This document shows positions 44,370 to 52,109 of a stretch of 52,246 nucleotides of DNA, in pieces. Both the position numbers and the translations under genes were made by a program. Position 1 is the stretch's first letter. Every line of letters starts with the position of its first letter. Source of the stretch: an uncultured Eubacterium sp. (GTDB taxonomy: Bacteria > Bacillota > Clostridia > Lachnospirales > Lachnospiraceae); assembly GCA_934351445.1 (NCBI GenBank), contig CAKRIZ010000010.1, forward strand, positions 1 to 52,246, read 5' to 3'. Under the pieces are notes generated by a model. It made no database searches and was not told where the DNA came from. It saw only the letters and a list, made by a program, of their open reading frames with translations.

Positions 44370-46225
44370 TGGCACAGACAGGAAACCGTCCGCGTAGAGG
44401 TCCAATGGGGCACGGACCCGGTGCACCGGTAGAAAAAGCAAAAGATTTTAAGGGAACGATCGGCAAGATTCTGGCATATATGGGCAGTTACAAACCGGCA
44501 TTGGTTGTGGTTCTGATCTTTGCGATCGCAAGTACCGTATTCAACGTGATCGGACCGAAGATACTCAGCCGGGCGACCACAGAACTGTTCAACGGACTGA
44601 TGAGCAAGCTGTCCGGCGGCAGTGGTATTGACTTTACAAAGATCGGCAGAATATTGATCGGCCTGTTAGGTATCTATATCTGTAGTGCAGTGTTTTCATT
44701 TGTACAGGGATGGATCATGACAGGGATCTCGCAGAAGATGACATTCCGTATGCGTCGGGAGATCTCAGAGAAGATCAACCGGATGCCAATGAAGTATTTT
44801 GAGTCACGTACCGTCGGAGAAGTGCTCTCACGTATCACGAACGATGTAGATACGATGGGACAGAGCCTGAACCAGTCCGTGACGCAGCTCATCACATCGG
44901 TGGCGACGATCATCGGTGTGCTCATCATGATGCTGACGATCAGCCCGCTCATGACCCTGATCGCGCTTGTGATCCTGCCGGTATCGATGATGCTGATGAT
45001 GTTTGTCATGAAGTTCTCACAGAAGCACTTCAAAAACCATCAGAAATACCTCGGAGAGGTAAACGGACAGGTCGAGGAGATCTACAGCGGTTATCAGGTG
45101 ATCAAGGCATTTAACCGGGAGGAACAATCGATTCACACGTTTGATGAGACGAATGAAAAGCTGTATGAGTCTGCATGGAAATCACAGTTTTTCTCAGGTA
45201 TGATGCAGCCGATCATGGTGTTTGTAGGCAATCTCGGATATGTGGCTGTGGCGGTATCCGGCAGTTTCCTCGCGGCAAAGCGCGTCATAGAGGTCGGGGA
45301 TATCCAGGCATTTATCCAGTATGTGCGCAACTTTACGCAGCCGATCAACCAGCTTGCGCAGATTTCCAACATGCTGCAGTCGATGGCGGCGGCAGCGGAG
45401 CGTGTGTTTGAATTCCTTGATGAGGAGGAAGAGAGCAGCGTCGCAGAGCATCCGGTACAGATCGGCCAGGCGAAGGGAGATGTGTCATTCTCACATGTGC
45501 AGTTTGGTTACGATCCGGATAAGATAATTATCCATGACTTCAGCAGTGATGTAAAAGCAGGACAGACAGTTGCGATCGTCGGCCCGACCGGAGCCGGAAA
45601 AACGACGATGGTCAAGCTGCTCATGCGTTTTTATAATGTAAATAAAGGTTCTATCTGTGTAGACGGACATGATATCCGGGATTTCAACAGAGATGACCTG
45701 CGCCGGCAGTTCGGCATGGTATTACAGGATACCTGGCTGTTCAAGGGAACGATCATGGAGAATATCCGCTACGGCAGACTCGATGCGACGGATGAGGAAG
45801 TCATCGCAGCAGCCAGGGCAGCGCATGCACACCACTTCATCCAGACGTTACCCGGTGGATATCAGATGGAACTCAATGAGGAGGCCAGCAATGTCTCACA
45901 GGGACAGAAGCAGCTGCTCACGATCGCACGTGCGATACTGGCAGACAATCCGATCATGATTCTCGATGAAGCGACCAGCTCCGTCGATACACGTACCGAA
46001 CAGCGGATTCAGAAGGCGATGGATCATCTGATGAGAGGCAGAACGAGTTTTGTCATTGCACACCGTCTGTCAACGATCAAAAATGCGGATCTGATCCTTG
46101 TGATGAAAGATGGAGATATTATCGAGCAGGGTACACATGATGAACTGATTGCATTGGGTGGTTTCTATGCAGACCTGTATGAGAGTCAGTTCGAGAACAG
46201 CTCACAGACCAGACAGATCTCATAA
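44369..46225 (+). CDS. ABC exporter subunit with catalytic ATP site
   Basis: The half-transporter has 618 residues with a Gly/Pro/Arg-rich cytoplasmic start, six membrane helices and the coupling sequence AFNREEQSI. The ATPase has GPTGAGKTT (Walker A), MILDEATSSVD (Walker B with Glu) and NVSQGQKQ, where Gln replaces Gly in the signature. Together with the Asp of the partner this forms exactly one degenerate and one consensus ATP site. ATG overlaps the stop of the preceding gene by one base. Confidence 0.92.
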   Translation: MAQTGNRPRRGPMGHGPGAPVEKAKDFKGTIGKILAYMGSYKPALVVVLIFAIASTVFNVIGPKILSRATTELFNGLMSKLSGGSGIDFTKIGRILIGLLGIYICSAVFSFVQGWIMTGISQKMTFRMRREISEKINRMPMKYFESRTVGEVLSRITNDVDTMGQSLNQSVTQLITSVATIIGVLIMMLTISPLMTLIALVILPVSMMLMMFVMKFSQKHFKNHQKYLGEVNGQVEEIYSGYQVIKAFNREEQSIHTFDETNEKLYESAWKSQFFSGMMQPIMVFVGNLGYVAVAVSGSFLAAKRVIEVGDIQAFIQYVRNFTQPINQLAQISNMLQSMAAAAERVFEFLDEEEESSVAEHPVQIGQAKGDVSFSHVQFGYDPDKIIIHDFSSDVKAGQTVAIVGPTGAGKTTMVKLLMRFYNVNKGSICVDGHDIRDFNRDDLRRQFGMVLQDTWLFKGTIMENIRYGRLDATDEEVIAAARAAHAHHFIQTLPGGYQMELNEEASNVSQGQKQLLTIARAILADNPIMILDEATSSVDTRTEQRIQKAMDHLMRGRTSFVIAHRLSTIKNADLILVMKDGDIIEQGTHDELIALGGFYADLYESQFENSSQTRQIS

Positions 46226-46286
46226 ACACATAAAGACACATTAAGACACATTAAAATAAGAAAAAATAGAAATCAGTAAGACAAAT

Positions 46287-46312
46287 AAATCCTGCCTCTT
46301 CAGGCAGGATTT
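46287..46312. terminator. Terminator between the ABC exporter and the CDF gene
   Basis: AAATCCTGCCT-cttc-AGGCAGGATTT. It overlaps the last codons of the minus-strand CDF gene, whose side continues into ATTTGTCTT. It could serve both convergent transcripts. Confidence 0.7.
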
Positions 46313-47181
46313 ACGTGTACCATAATATGTTTTACTTTCGGGAAAGTAGATTCGATACGGCTGTGGACAGTCTCAGCGATATCGTGGGATTCACTGAGCG
46401 TCTCCTGACCATTCACACGGATCTCCACATCGACATAGACCTTATTGCCAAAGACACGTGTCATCAGAAGATCAATGCCTTCGACACCGGGAACGCTCAT
46501 CACACAGTCCCGTATCATTTCTTCGGTTGCCTCATCACAGGCTTTATCGACCATCTGATCCATCGCATCCGTGAAGATGTCATAAGCGGCTTTGACGATA
46601 AAGATACAGATCACAACGCTGGCAACAGAATCGAGGATCGGGTAGCCAAGGCGTGCACCGCCGATACCGATCAATGCACCGACAGAGGAGAGTGCATCTG
46701 ACCGATGATGCCATGCGTCAGCCATCAGCGCGCCGGAATCCAGCTTTTTGGCATAATACCGTGTATACCAGAACATGCCCTCCTTGACGATGATCGATAC
46801 TAGTGCAGCGATCAGAGCCAGTACACCGGGAACAGCCAGCTCCTGATAGTGGCCGCCGAGTATATCTTTGCAGGCATTGATGCCGATGCCGATACCGGTG
46901 ATGCACAGCACCGTTGCGAGAATGACCGAAGCGACACACTCCAGACGTTCGTGTCCGTAAGGATGCTCTTTGTCAGAATCGCGGCTGGCGATACGCACAC
47001 CGATGATGACAATGATCGAACTGAACACATCGGACGCAGAGTGAACCGCATCGGAGATCATTGCACCGGAATGCGCCAGAATACCGGCGAGTAATTTTCC
47101 AATAGATAAAACAATATTCCATACAATCGTAACGAGTGCGACTTTTGTCGCGCTTTTTTCATAATTTGCTGTTTCAGCCAT
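46300..47181 (-). CDS. Cation diffusion facilitator (CDF) transporter
   Basis: The 293-residue protein has six membrane helices and the two metal-binding motifs of the CDF family: SDAVHSASD in helix 2 and HHRSDALSS in helix 5, plus the DKEHPYGHERLE loop. The C-terminal cytoplasmic dimerisation domain ends at VKHIMVHVNPA. CDF pumps export Zn, Mn, Fe or Co by proton antiport; the metal cannot be told here. GAGGGGG lies before the start. Confidence 0.93.
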   Translation of the reverse strand: MAETANYEKSATKVALVTIVWNIVLSIGKLLAGILAHSGAMISDAVHSASDVFSSIIVIIGVRIASRDSDKEHPYGHERLECVASVILATVLCITGIGIGINACKDILGGHYQELAVPGVLALIAALVSIIVKEGMFWYTRYYAKKLDSGALMADAWHHRSDALSSVGALIGIGGARLGYPILDSVASVVICIFIVKAAYDIFTDAMDQMVDKACDEATEEMIRDCVMSVPGVEGIDLLMTRVFGNKVYVDVEIRVNGQETLSESHDIAETVHSRIESTFPKVKHIMVHVNPA

Positions 47182-47228
47182 AAAAATGCCCCCTCAAAAT
47201 AAACAGACCATCGATCAGGTTTCCTTGC

Positions 47229-47257
47229 ACTATAGCACATGATATGCGCCGATTCAA
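47229..47257 (-). promoter_or_regulatory. Putative promoter of the CDF gene
   Basis: On the minus strand TTGAAT (47252-47257), 17 bp, TATAGT (47229-47234), about 48 bp from the start codon. Confidence 0.65.
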
Positions 47258-47367
47258 GCGTGTTTGCGCAAAAAAACACATTTGAAAACGCTAAACTTTC
47301 TTACCCACAACTAACTGTGAACATCACGGAATTTTCAAAATTGTATCTATAATATGTATAAAAAAAG

Positions 47368-47401
47368 AAAATGCAACACATTGTATAAAGTGTTGCATTT
47401 T
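47368..47401. repeat. Inverted site, left (also terminator-like)
   Basis: The core 47372-47397 is a near-palindrome with arms TGCAACAC/GTGTTGCA. Its reverse complement matches 48151-48176 at 23 of 26 positions, the first 17 identical. On the minus strand it is followed by CTTTTTTT, so it may also terminate the recombinase gene. Confidence 0.7.
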
Positions 47402-47526
47402 CCTTTGTACACTTTGTATTTCGGTCGTTTCCCACAAATCTTAACCCCTAAAATCAAAAAATTGCAAACAATTTTTTGAAATCTATTGATGTCTCATGAA
47501 TTGATATAGCTTATGCCTGCAAAAGA

Positions 47527-48105
47527 TTAGAAATCCATCTCTTTAAACAGTGCATCGCGGTCATCCTGATCGATGCCGAGGTACCGCCGTGTGATCACAA
47601 AAGATGAATGATTGTATACATCCATGATCAGTACCGGAGAGATCCCCTGTTTCCACGCATGATACCCAAAGGTCTTGCGCAGGGAATGGCAGCTGATATG
47701 CGGCTCATTCAGGGTCGCTTCTGCCGCTTTCTTCACAATCCGGTATGCCTGCGAGCGACACAGCGGATGCGACGGGTCATTCATTTTGGAAAAGATATAA
47801 TCCTGCGGCTGTGGATTGCGGCTGTTGCGGTATTCCTCGAGAGCCTGTAAAACGTGCTGATTAAAGGCAAGCCGGCTGATTTTTCCTGTTTTTTTCTCAT
47901 AGACACTCAGATGATCCACATAACGTTTCTTTTTAAAATGGTAGACATTCTCCCAGCGCAGCGCCAGAATGTCGCTGATTCTCAGTGCTGTGTGCAGTGC
48001 AAATATAATCAGCGTCTTATTTCTCAGATTAGGCTCCTCCTGTTCATAATAATCGATGAGTTTGTGGACGTCTTCGCCGTCTCTGATTGGTTGTGTTGTA
48101 CTCAT
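47527..48105 (-). CDS. Short tyrosine recombinase (FimB-like size)
   Basis: The 192-residue protein consists of the catalytic domain only. The full active-site set is present: Arg42 in TALRISD, Lys75 in KKTGK, His140 and Arg143 in HSLRKTF, His166 in NHSS and the nucleophile Tyr175 in RRYLGI. No N-terminal core-binding domain is seen, as in FimB/FimE and other phase-variation recombinases of about 200 residues. It lies between two inverted near-palindromic sites and is followed to the right by csrA and flagellin. A ribosome site AAAGGAC precedes the ATG. An invertase role is inferred. Confidence 0.85.
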   Translation of the reverse strand: MSTTQPIRDGEDVHKLIDYYEQEEPNLRNKTLIIFALHTALRISDILALRWENVYHFKKKRYVDHLSVYEKKTGKISRLAFNQHVLQALEEYRNSRNPQPQDYIFSKMNDPSHPLCRSQAYRIVKKAAEATLNEPHISCHSLRKTFGYHAWKQGISPVLIMDVYNHSSFVITRRYLGIDQDDRDALFKEMDF

Positions 48106-48150
48106 TGGTTGTCCTTTCCCGCATGATCCTATGCGAATGTTTTTACTATA

Positions 48151-48176
48151 TGCAACACTTTATACAAAATGTTGCG
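48151..48176. repeat. Inverted site, right
   Basis: The site starts TGCAACACTTTATACAA and ends TGTTGCG. It is the inverted partner of 47372-47397. It lies 46 bp upstream of the recombinase start, beside a TATAGT on the minus strand (48145-48150), so binding here may also control the recombinase promoter. Confidence 0.7.
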
Positions 48177-48249
48177 GATAGCCTGATCGATAGAGACTGC
48201 CACCAGCAGTTTCTGACGGATGCATGGCAACAAAAGCAAGGAGGCTTTT

Positions 48250-48519
48250 ATGTTAAAACTGACACTTCATCCCGGCGATTTTATTGATATTGGAGAAGAT
48301 ATCAGAGTCGTATTTTCAGGAGGCTCGGCAAACAACATTCATCTGCTTGTCGATGCACCGAGGGAGATGAACATCGCACGCAGCACCGCAAACGGAAGAA
48401 GCGATACCACATCGTACCGGCCGGAGCGAAAGATATCGCCCGAGGCACAAAAGGAGATCGTGGATATCATCCGGCGTGAAAAGAAGCAGATGAATCAGAA
48501 AAAACCGGTCACACAGTGA
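48250..48519 (+). CDS. csrA: CsrA-family translational regulator
   Basis: The 89-residue protein matches CsrA through its beta-strands: MLKLTLHPGDFIDIGEDIRVVF, then IHLLVDAPREMNIAR. Leu4 and Arg44, two key RNA contacts in known CsrA proteins, are kept. The usual TRK/VGE start is altered to TLHPGDF, and a basic 35-residue tail (ISPEAQKEIVDIIRREKKQ) makes it longer than the usual 61-74. AAGGAGG is 5 bases before ATG at 48250. In Gram-positives CsrA represses flagellin translation and is countered by FliW (not in this window). Its position before flagellin fits. Confidence 0.82.
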   Translation: MLKLTLHPGDFIDIGEDIRVVFSGGSANNIHLLVDAPREMNIARSTANGRSDTTSYRPERKISPEAQKEIVDIIRREKKQMNQKKPVTQ

Positions 48520-48596
48520 CACCAATCCGGTAATAATGCAAAGATATCCTAGGCTCTTTGTTTTATTATATGACACACAATAAATCAATTCAATGT

Positions 48597-48632
48597 GGGA
48601 AAGGATTCCCGCAGACACACACACGGAGGTAA
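48597..48632 (+). promoter_or_regulatory. Two candidate CsrA sites in the flagellin leader
   Basis: GGGAA-AGGA-TTCCC (48597-48610) is a hairpin that presents GGA in its loop. The ribosome site ACACGGAGGT (48621-48630) carries a second GGA. This copies the BS1/BS2 arrangement of the Bacillus subtilis hag leader, where CsrA blocks translation. Confidence 0.7.
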
Positions 48633-48636
48633 AATC

Positions 48637-50454
48637 ATGGTAGTACAGCACAATTTAACAGCAATGAACTCTAACAGAATGTTAGGCGTAACCACAAGCG
48701 CACAGGCAAAGTCTTCAGAGAAGCTTTCTTCAGGCTATAGAATCAACCGTGCAGCAGATGATGCAGCAGGATTAACCATTTCCGAGAAGATGAGAAAGCA
48801 GATGCGTGGTCTCGACCGTGCATCTACAAACGCACAGGATGGTGTATCTGCAGTGCAGACAGCAGAAGGTGCTCTGACAGAAGTTCATTCTATGTTACAG
48901 CGTATGAACGAGCTGGCAAACCAGGCTTCAAACGGAACCAACAGCACATCAGACCGTGATGCAATTCAGGCAGAGATCGATCAGTTGACAACAGAGATCG
49001 ATCGTGTATCTGAGACAACGAAGTTCAATGAGACTTATCTGTTAAAGGGTAATGCAGATGGAACAACCAAGACAAATACGATCAATGCACATGATGCAGG
49101 TCTTGCAGGAAAGTTAGTAGATAACGGAAATGGAACTTCTACATTTACGGCTGATGCATTAGCAGTCGGTGATAAGGTTTCAATCGCAGGAAAAGAGTAT
49201 AAAATTGGAAAATCTGCGGATTCTGCAGATTATCAGAATGTTGCTGATGCGAAAGCTGCTATTGACAATGGTCATGTAGGTGATACCGTAACTAGCAATG
49301 GTGTGACGACGTCTATTGTAGCAAAAATAACGACTACAGACGCGACAGCTGCAGCAAATTGGGCAAATGTTGGAGATACATTTACTGATGCTGACGGAAA
49401 AGAATGGACGATTGCGGGTACAACTGATGAAAAAAATGGTAAAGTAGCAGCAGCTGATGTAGACAAGTATTTGAAAGCAGGTTCAACTATTACAAAGAAC
49501 ACAGTATTGAAGATAAATGCTGCAGCGGCTACAGATGTAGCAAAATCGCTTGAGGTAGTAGACGATCTTGCCAATAATGAAGTCTCTATTACTAAGGGGG
49601 CAGATATAACCACATTAAAGAACAGCATTAAGGCTGGCGATACTGTATCTGTAGGCGGAACGACCAAGACTATTACTGCTGAGACACCGAAGACTTTAGA
49701 TGAAATCGGTAATATAGGAGATCTTGCCACCGTTGATACGGAGGTTAAAATTGGTTCGAAAGCGTACAAAATCAAAACCAGTACGGATCTCGATAAGAAT
49801 GAGATTACAAAAGACGATTTCCTTGCAATGATCAAAGATGGAGATAAAGTGACTGTTGCTGGTGACGATTATACTGCGATCGTTAAGGCATCCGATGATG
49901 ACTCTATCACCTTAGATGAAGCCTACAGCAAGATGGCTGAGGAACTCAAGACAGCTAGCTCCATCGGTACAGATACAGCTGCCACTGTGAAGAACAATGG
50001 CAATGGTACATTTGAGATTACACAGGGATCTGTAAAAGTGAAGGATGCTCTTTCTTTCAGCTTACATGTAGGCGCAGATGCTGATATGACCAACAAGATA
50101 AACGTAGATATCGAGTCTATGAGTGCTGCAGGTCTTGGAGTGAAGGGAATCAACGTATCTGACAAGAATGGTGTAGCAGGTACTTATGCAATCGATGCGA
50201 TTCAGGATGCGATCGAGAAGGTATCCTCACAGCGTTCCGCACTCGGTGCAGTCCAGAACCGTTTAGAGCACACGATCTCTAACTTGGATAACGTCGTAGA
50301 GAACACCACAGCAGCTGAGTCACGTATCCGTGATACAGATATGGCAGAAGAGATGGTTAACTACAGCAAGAACAACATCCTCGCTCAGGCAGGACAGTCT
50401 ATGCTGGCACAGGCAAACCAGTCAAATCAGGGTGTACTCTCTCTGTTACAGTAA
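48637..50454 (+). CDS. Flagellin
   Basis: The 605-residue protein has a conserved N-terminal D0/D1 (1-138: MVVQHNLTAMNSNRML, LSSGYRINRAADDAAGLTISEKMR, QDGVSAVQTAEGALTEV) and C-terminal D1/D0 (about 505-605, ending QANQSNQGVLSLLQ). The centre (140-470) is a variable surface insert with several repeats of a GD-x-V-x-(2)-G-x-(2)-Y-x-I motif. The TLR5-contact region reads LQRMNELANQ (87-96); the key Arg is kept. ATG at 48637 has GGAGG seven bases upstream. It is secreted by the flagellar apparatus and polymerises into the filament. CsrA is encoded just upstream. Confidence 0.97.
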   Translation: MVVQHNLTAMNSNRMLGVTTSAQAKSSEKLSSGYRINRAADDAAGLTISEKMRKQMRGLDRASTNAQDGVSAVQTAEGALTEVHSMLQRMNELANQASNGTNSTSDRDAIQAEIDQLTTEIDRVSETTKFNETYLLKGNADGTTKTNTINAHDAGLAGKLVDNGNGTSTFTADALAVGDKVSIAGKEYKIGKSADSADYQNVADAKAAIDNGHVGDTVTSNGVTTSIVAKITTTDATAAANWANVGDTFTDADGKEWTIAGTTDEKNGKVAAADVDKYLKAGSTITKNTVLKINAAAATDVAKSLEVVDDLANNEVSITKGADITTLKNSIKAGDTVSVGGTTKTITAETPKTLDEIGNIGDLATVDTEVKIGSKAYKIKTSTDLDKNEITKDDFLAMIKDGDKVTVAGDDYTAIVKASDDDSITLDEAYSKMAEELKTASSIGTDTAATVKNNGNGTFEITQGSVKVKDALSFSLHVGADADMTNKINVDIESMSAAGLGVKGINVSDKNGVAGTYAIDAIQDAIEKVSSQRSALGAVQNRLEHTISNLDNVVENTTAAESRIRDTDMAEEMVNYSKNNILAQAGQSMLAQANQSNQGVLSLLQ

Positions 50455-50504
50455 GAGTAAGCGATTACAGCTATCGGAATTTTTCAATAATTTCAAAATT
50501 TATC

Positions 50505-50530
50505 AAAAGGGATTCCTCGGAATCCCTTTT
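50505..50530 (+). terminator. Flagellin terminator
   Basis: AAAAGGGATTCC-tc-GGAATCCCTTTT is a perfect 12-bp stem ending in four U. Confidence 0.85.
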
Positions 50531-50546
50531 GGTGGTTGTGAGAATC

Positions 50547-50572
50547 AAAGCCCCACATGATGTGGGGCTTTT
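50547..50572 (+). terminator. Second terminator, start of direct repeat A
   Basis: AAAGCCCCACAT-gATGTGGGGCTTTT forms a strong stem with a U run. It parallels the terminator at the start of repeat B. Confidence 0.8.
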
Positions 50573-50712
50573 GTTGTTAAGTAGAGCGTTCATGAAAATT
50601 ATAAAACAGATTCAACTACGCCGACAATGCATTTCTTTTGTGCATGTTGTATAATAGCTATATAAGAATTAGGTAAATGTATACGAAATATCAGGGCAAA
50701 AGACTGTTACAT
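50547..50712 (+). repeat. Direct repeat A flanking the nuclease cassette
   Basis: The segment matches 52084-52246. The last 106 bases (50607-50712) differ at only two positions. It contains, in order, a terminator, an ACAATGCA/TGCATGTTGT hairpin, a TATAAT box (50650-50655) and an AGGTAAATG start that opens a 22-codon frame (50677-50745). Confidence 0.85.
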
Positions 50713-50745
50713 TATGCCATTGCATTCGCGTGTGCTCAGTGTTAA
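50677..50745 (+). pseudogene. 22-codon leader ORF or truncated gene start
   Basis: The frame reads MYTKYQGKRLLHYAIAFACA and stops two codons later. The same start is present in repeat B and is cut by the window end, so here it may be a remnant of a gene head or a leader peptide. There is no database support available. Confidence 0.35.
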
Positions 50746-50905
50746 GGTAAGAATAATCGTTGGACAGATCATGTCTGACAGGAACATTCTGAAAGATCTG
50801 GCATATCGTCATATTTTTCAAACACTGAACAGGGAGTTGATATATAGGAAAATAGCCGGTTTTATGATACCAGGTATTTTCTATGTATGACAGGAAGGAC
50901 TGCGG

Positions 50906-51778
50906 ATGAAAATAATTGTGCCTGTAACAGATTTTTGCGCAAAGGAATTGTTTGCAAATGAGATCATACGCAAACAATTTATCAGTGATGTAACAGGGAT
51001 TCCTATGCAGGAGATCCATGCGGCATACTTGTGCACACCATTTTTAAGAAGGCGTTACCGGAAGCAAAAACAGGGCGTACTGGATGTGCTGGTGGAACTT
51101 AATAACAGTACAAAAATAAATATAGAAATACAGATAAAAGCACAGAAATACTGGGCACAGAGAAATTTATTCTACTTATCAAAAATGTATACTGAAGGAC
51201 TGTATGAAAGAGAAAATTACACAAAATTAAAGAAGTGTATAGCGATTAGTTTATTGGACTTTGATGTGACGGACTCTGACATATGTCATTCCGTATTTCA
51301 GCTGCGTGATACGGCAGGAATCAGTTATACGGACTTGTTTGAGGTACATATCATAGAGCTAAAAAAGAAGCTGACCGGTGACAGCCCGGTGGATGACTGG
51401 GTACGGTTTTTCAGGGCAAAGACAAAGGAGGATCTGGATATGATAATAACGAAGAATCCCGGAATCAATATGGCAATCCAAGAAGTAAAACGGATGAGTC
51501 TGAGTGAACGCATGCGAGCCAAGTATGAGGCATATCTAAAAGAAGTCCGCGATCAGAATACATGGGAAGAATACCTCAGGGATGAAGGGCGAGCAGAAGG
51601 ACGAGCAGAAGGACGAGTAGAAGGACAGGCAGAAGGATGTATGCTGGGAAGCAACCGGGAGAAGGAAAAGATGATCAACAGACTGCTTGGGAAAGGGAAA
51701 AAACCCGAAGAGATCACAGAACTGCTAGGTTATAGTCAGCAGGAGATAGAGGATGTCCGGTGCCGTGGCGCGCGATGA
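50906..51778 (+). CDS. PD-(D/E)XK nuclease family protein (Rpn/PDDEXK_2 type)
   Basis: The 290-residue protein has the family start VPVTDFCAKELFANE and the nuclease core GVLDVLVELNN (Asp60) followed by INIEIQIKAQ (Glu74, Gln76), then NLFYLSKMYTEGL. These proteins are annotated as recombination-promoting nucleases or putative transposases; E. coli RpnA cuts DNA and raises RecA-independent recombination. A Glu/Gly/Arg-rich linker of five four-residue repeats (EGRA type, about 230-247) leads to a short helical tail. AGGAAGG precedes the ATG. It lies between two direct repeats. Confidence 0.85.
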   Translation: MKIIVPVTDFCAKELFANEIIRKQFISDVTGIPMQEIHAAYLCTPFLRRRYRKQKQGVLDVLVELNNSTKINIEIQIKAQKYWAQRNLFYLSKMYTEGLYERENYTKLKKCIAISLLDFDVTDSDICHSVFQLRDTAGISYTDLFEVHIIELKKKLTGDSPVDDWVRFFRAKTKEDLDMIITKNPGINMAIQEVKRMSLSERMRAKYEAYLKEVRDQNTWEEYLRDEGRAEGRAEGRVEGQAEGCMLGSNREKEKMINRLLGKGKKPEEITELLGYSQQEIEDVRCRGAR

Positions 51779-51845
51779 AACATAGAAATCGTGCATAGAG
51801 GCAGTGGAATCCGTCAAAGCAAACGAGAAGTGGAGGATTGCATAT

Positions 51846-52067
51846 ATGACGTTGCAGGAGCATTATGACGAGAAATATAATGAAGGTTACGCAGATGGTC
51901 TAAAACAAGGAATAGAACAGGGGATAGAGCAGGTACGAGAGCGAGGTCGATTACAGGAGATTTTTATGTCAGTGCAGGAGGGGGATTATTCTATTGAGCG
52001 TGGCGCGCAAAAAGCAGGAATGTCTCTGGAGCAATTTCAGGCTGCAATGGCAGAGACACAATTATAA
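51846..52067 (+). pseudogene. C-terminal fragment of an Rpn-type protein
   Basis: This 73-residue frame (MTLQEHYDEKYNEGYADGL, then EIFMSVQEGDYSIERGAQKAGMS) looks like the helical C-terminal tail of Rpn/PDDEXK_2 proteins with no nuclease core. GGAGG lies nine bases upstream, so it might be translated as a small protein, but a decayed remnant is more likely. Confidence 0.55.
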
Positions 52068-52083
52068 CGATCAAAAACAGATG

Positions 52084-52109
52084 AAAGCCCCGTATTTTGC
52101 GGGGCTTTT
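52084..52109 (+). terminator. Terminator at the start of repeat B
   Basis: AAAGCCCCG-tattttg-CGGGGCTTTT with a U run. Confidence 0.8.

Noticed and set aside
47527..48105. Recombinase as integrase of a prophage or integrative element
   Set aside because: No tRNA attachment site, phage or conjugation genes are near, and the protein lacks the N-terminal arm and core-binding domains of typical integrases.
50669..51019. 116-codon minus-strand frame before the Rpn-type nuclease
   Set aside because: It overlaps the start of the well-supported nuclease and repeat A; no motif and no start signal.
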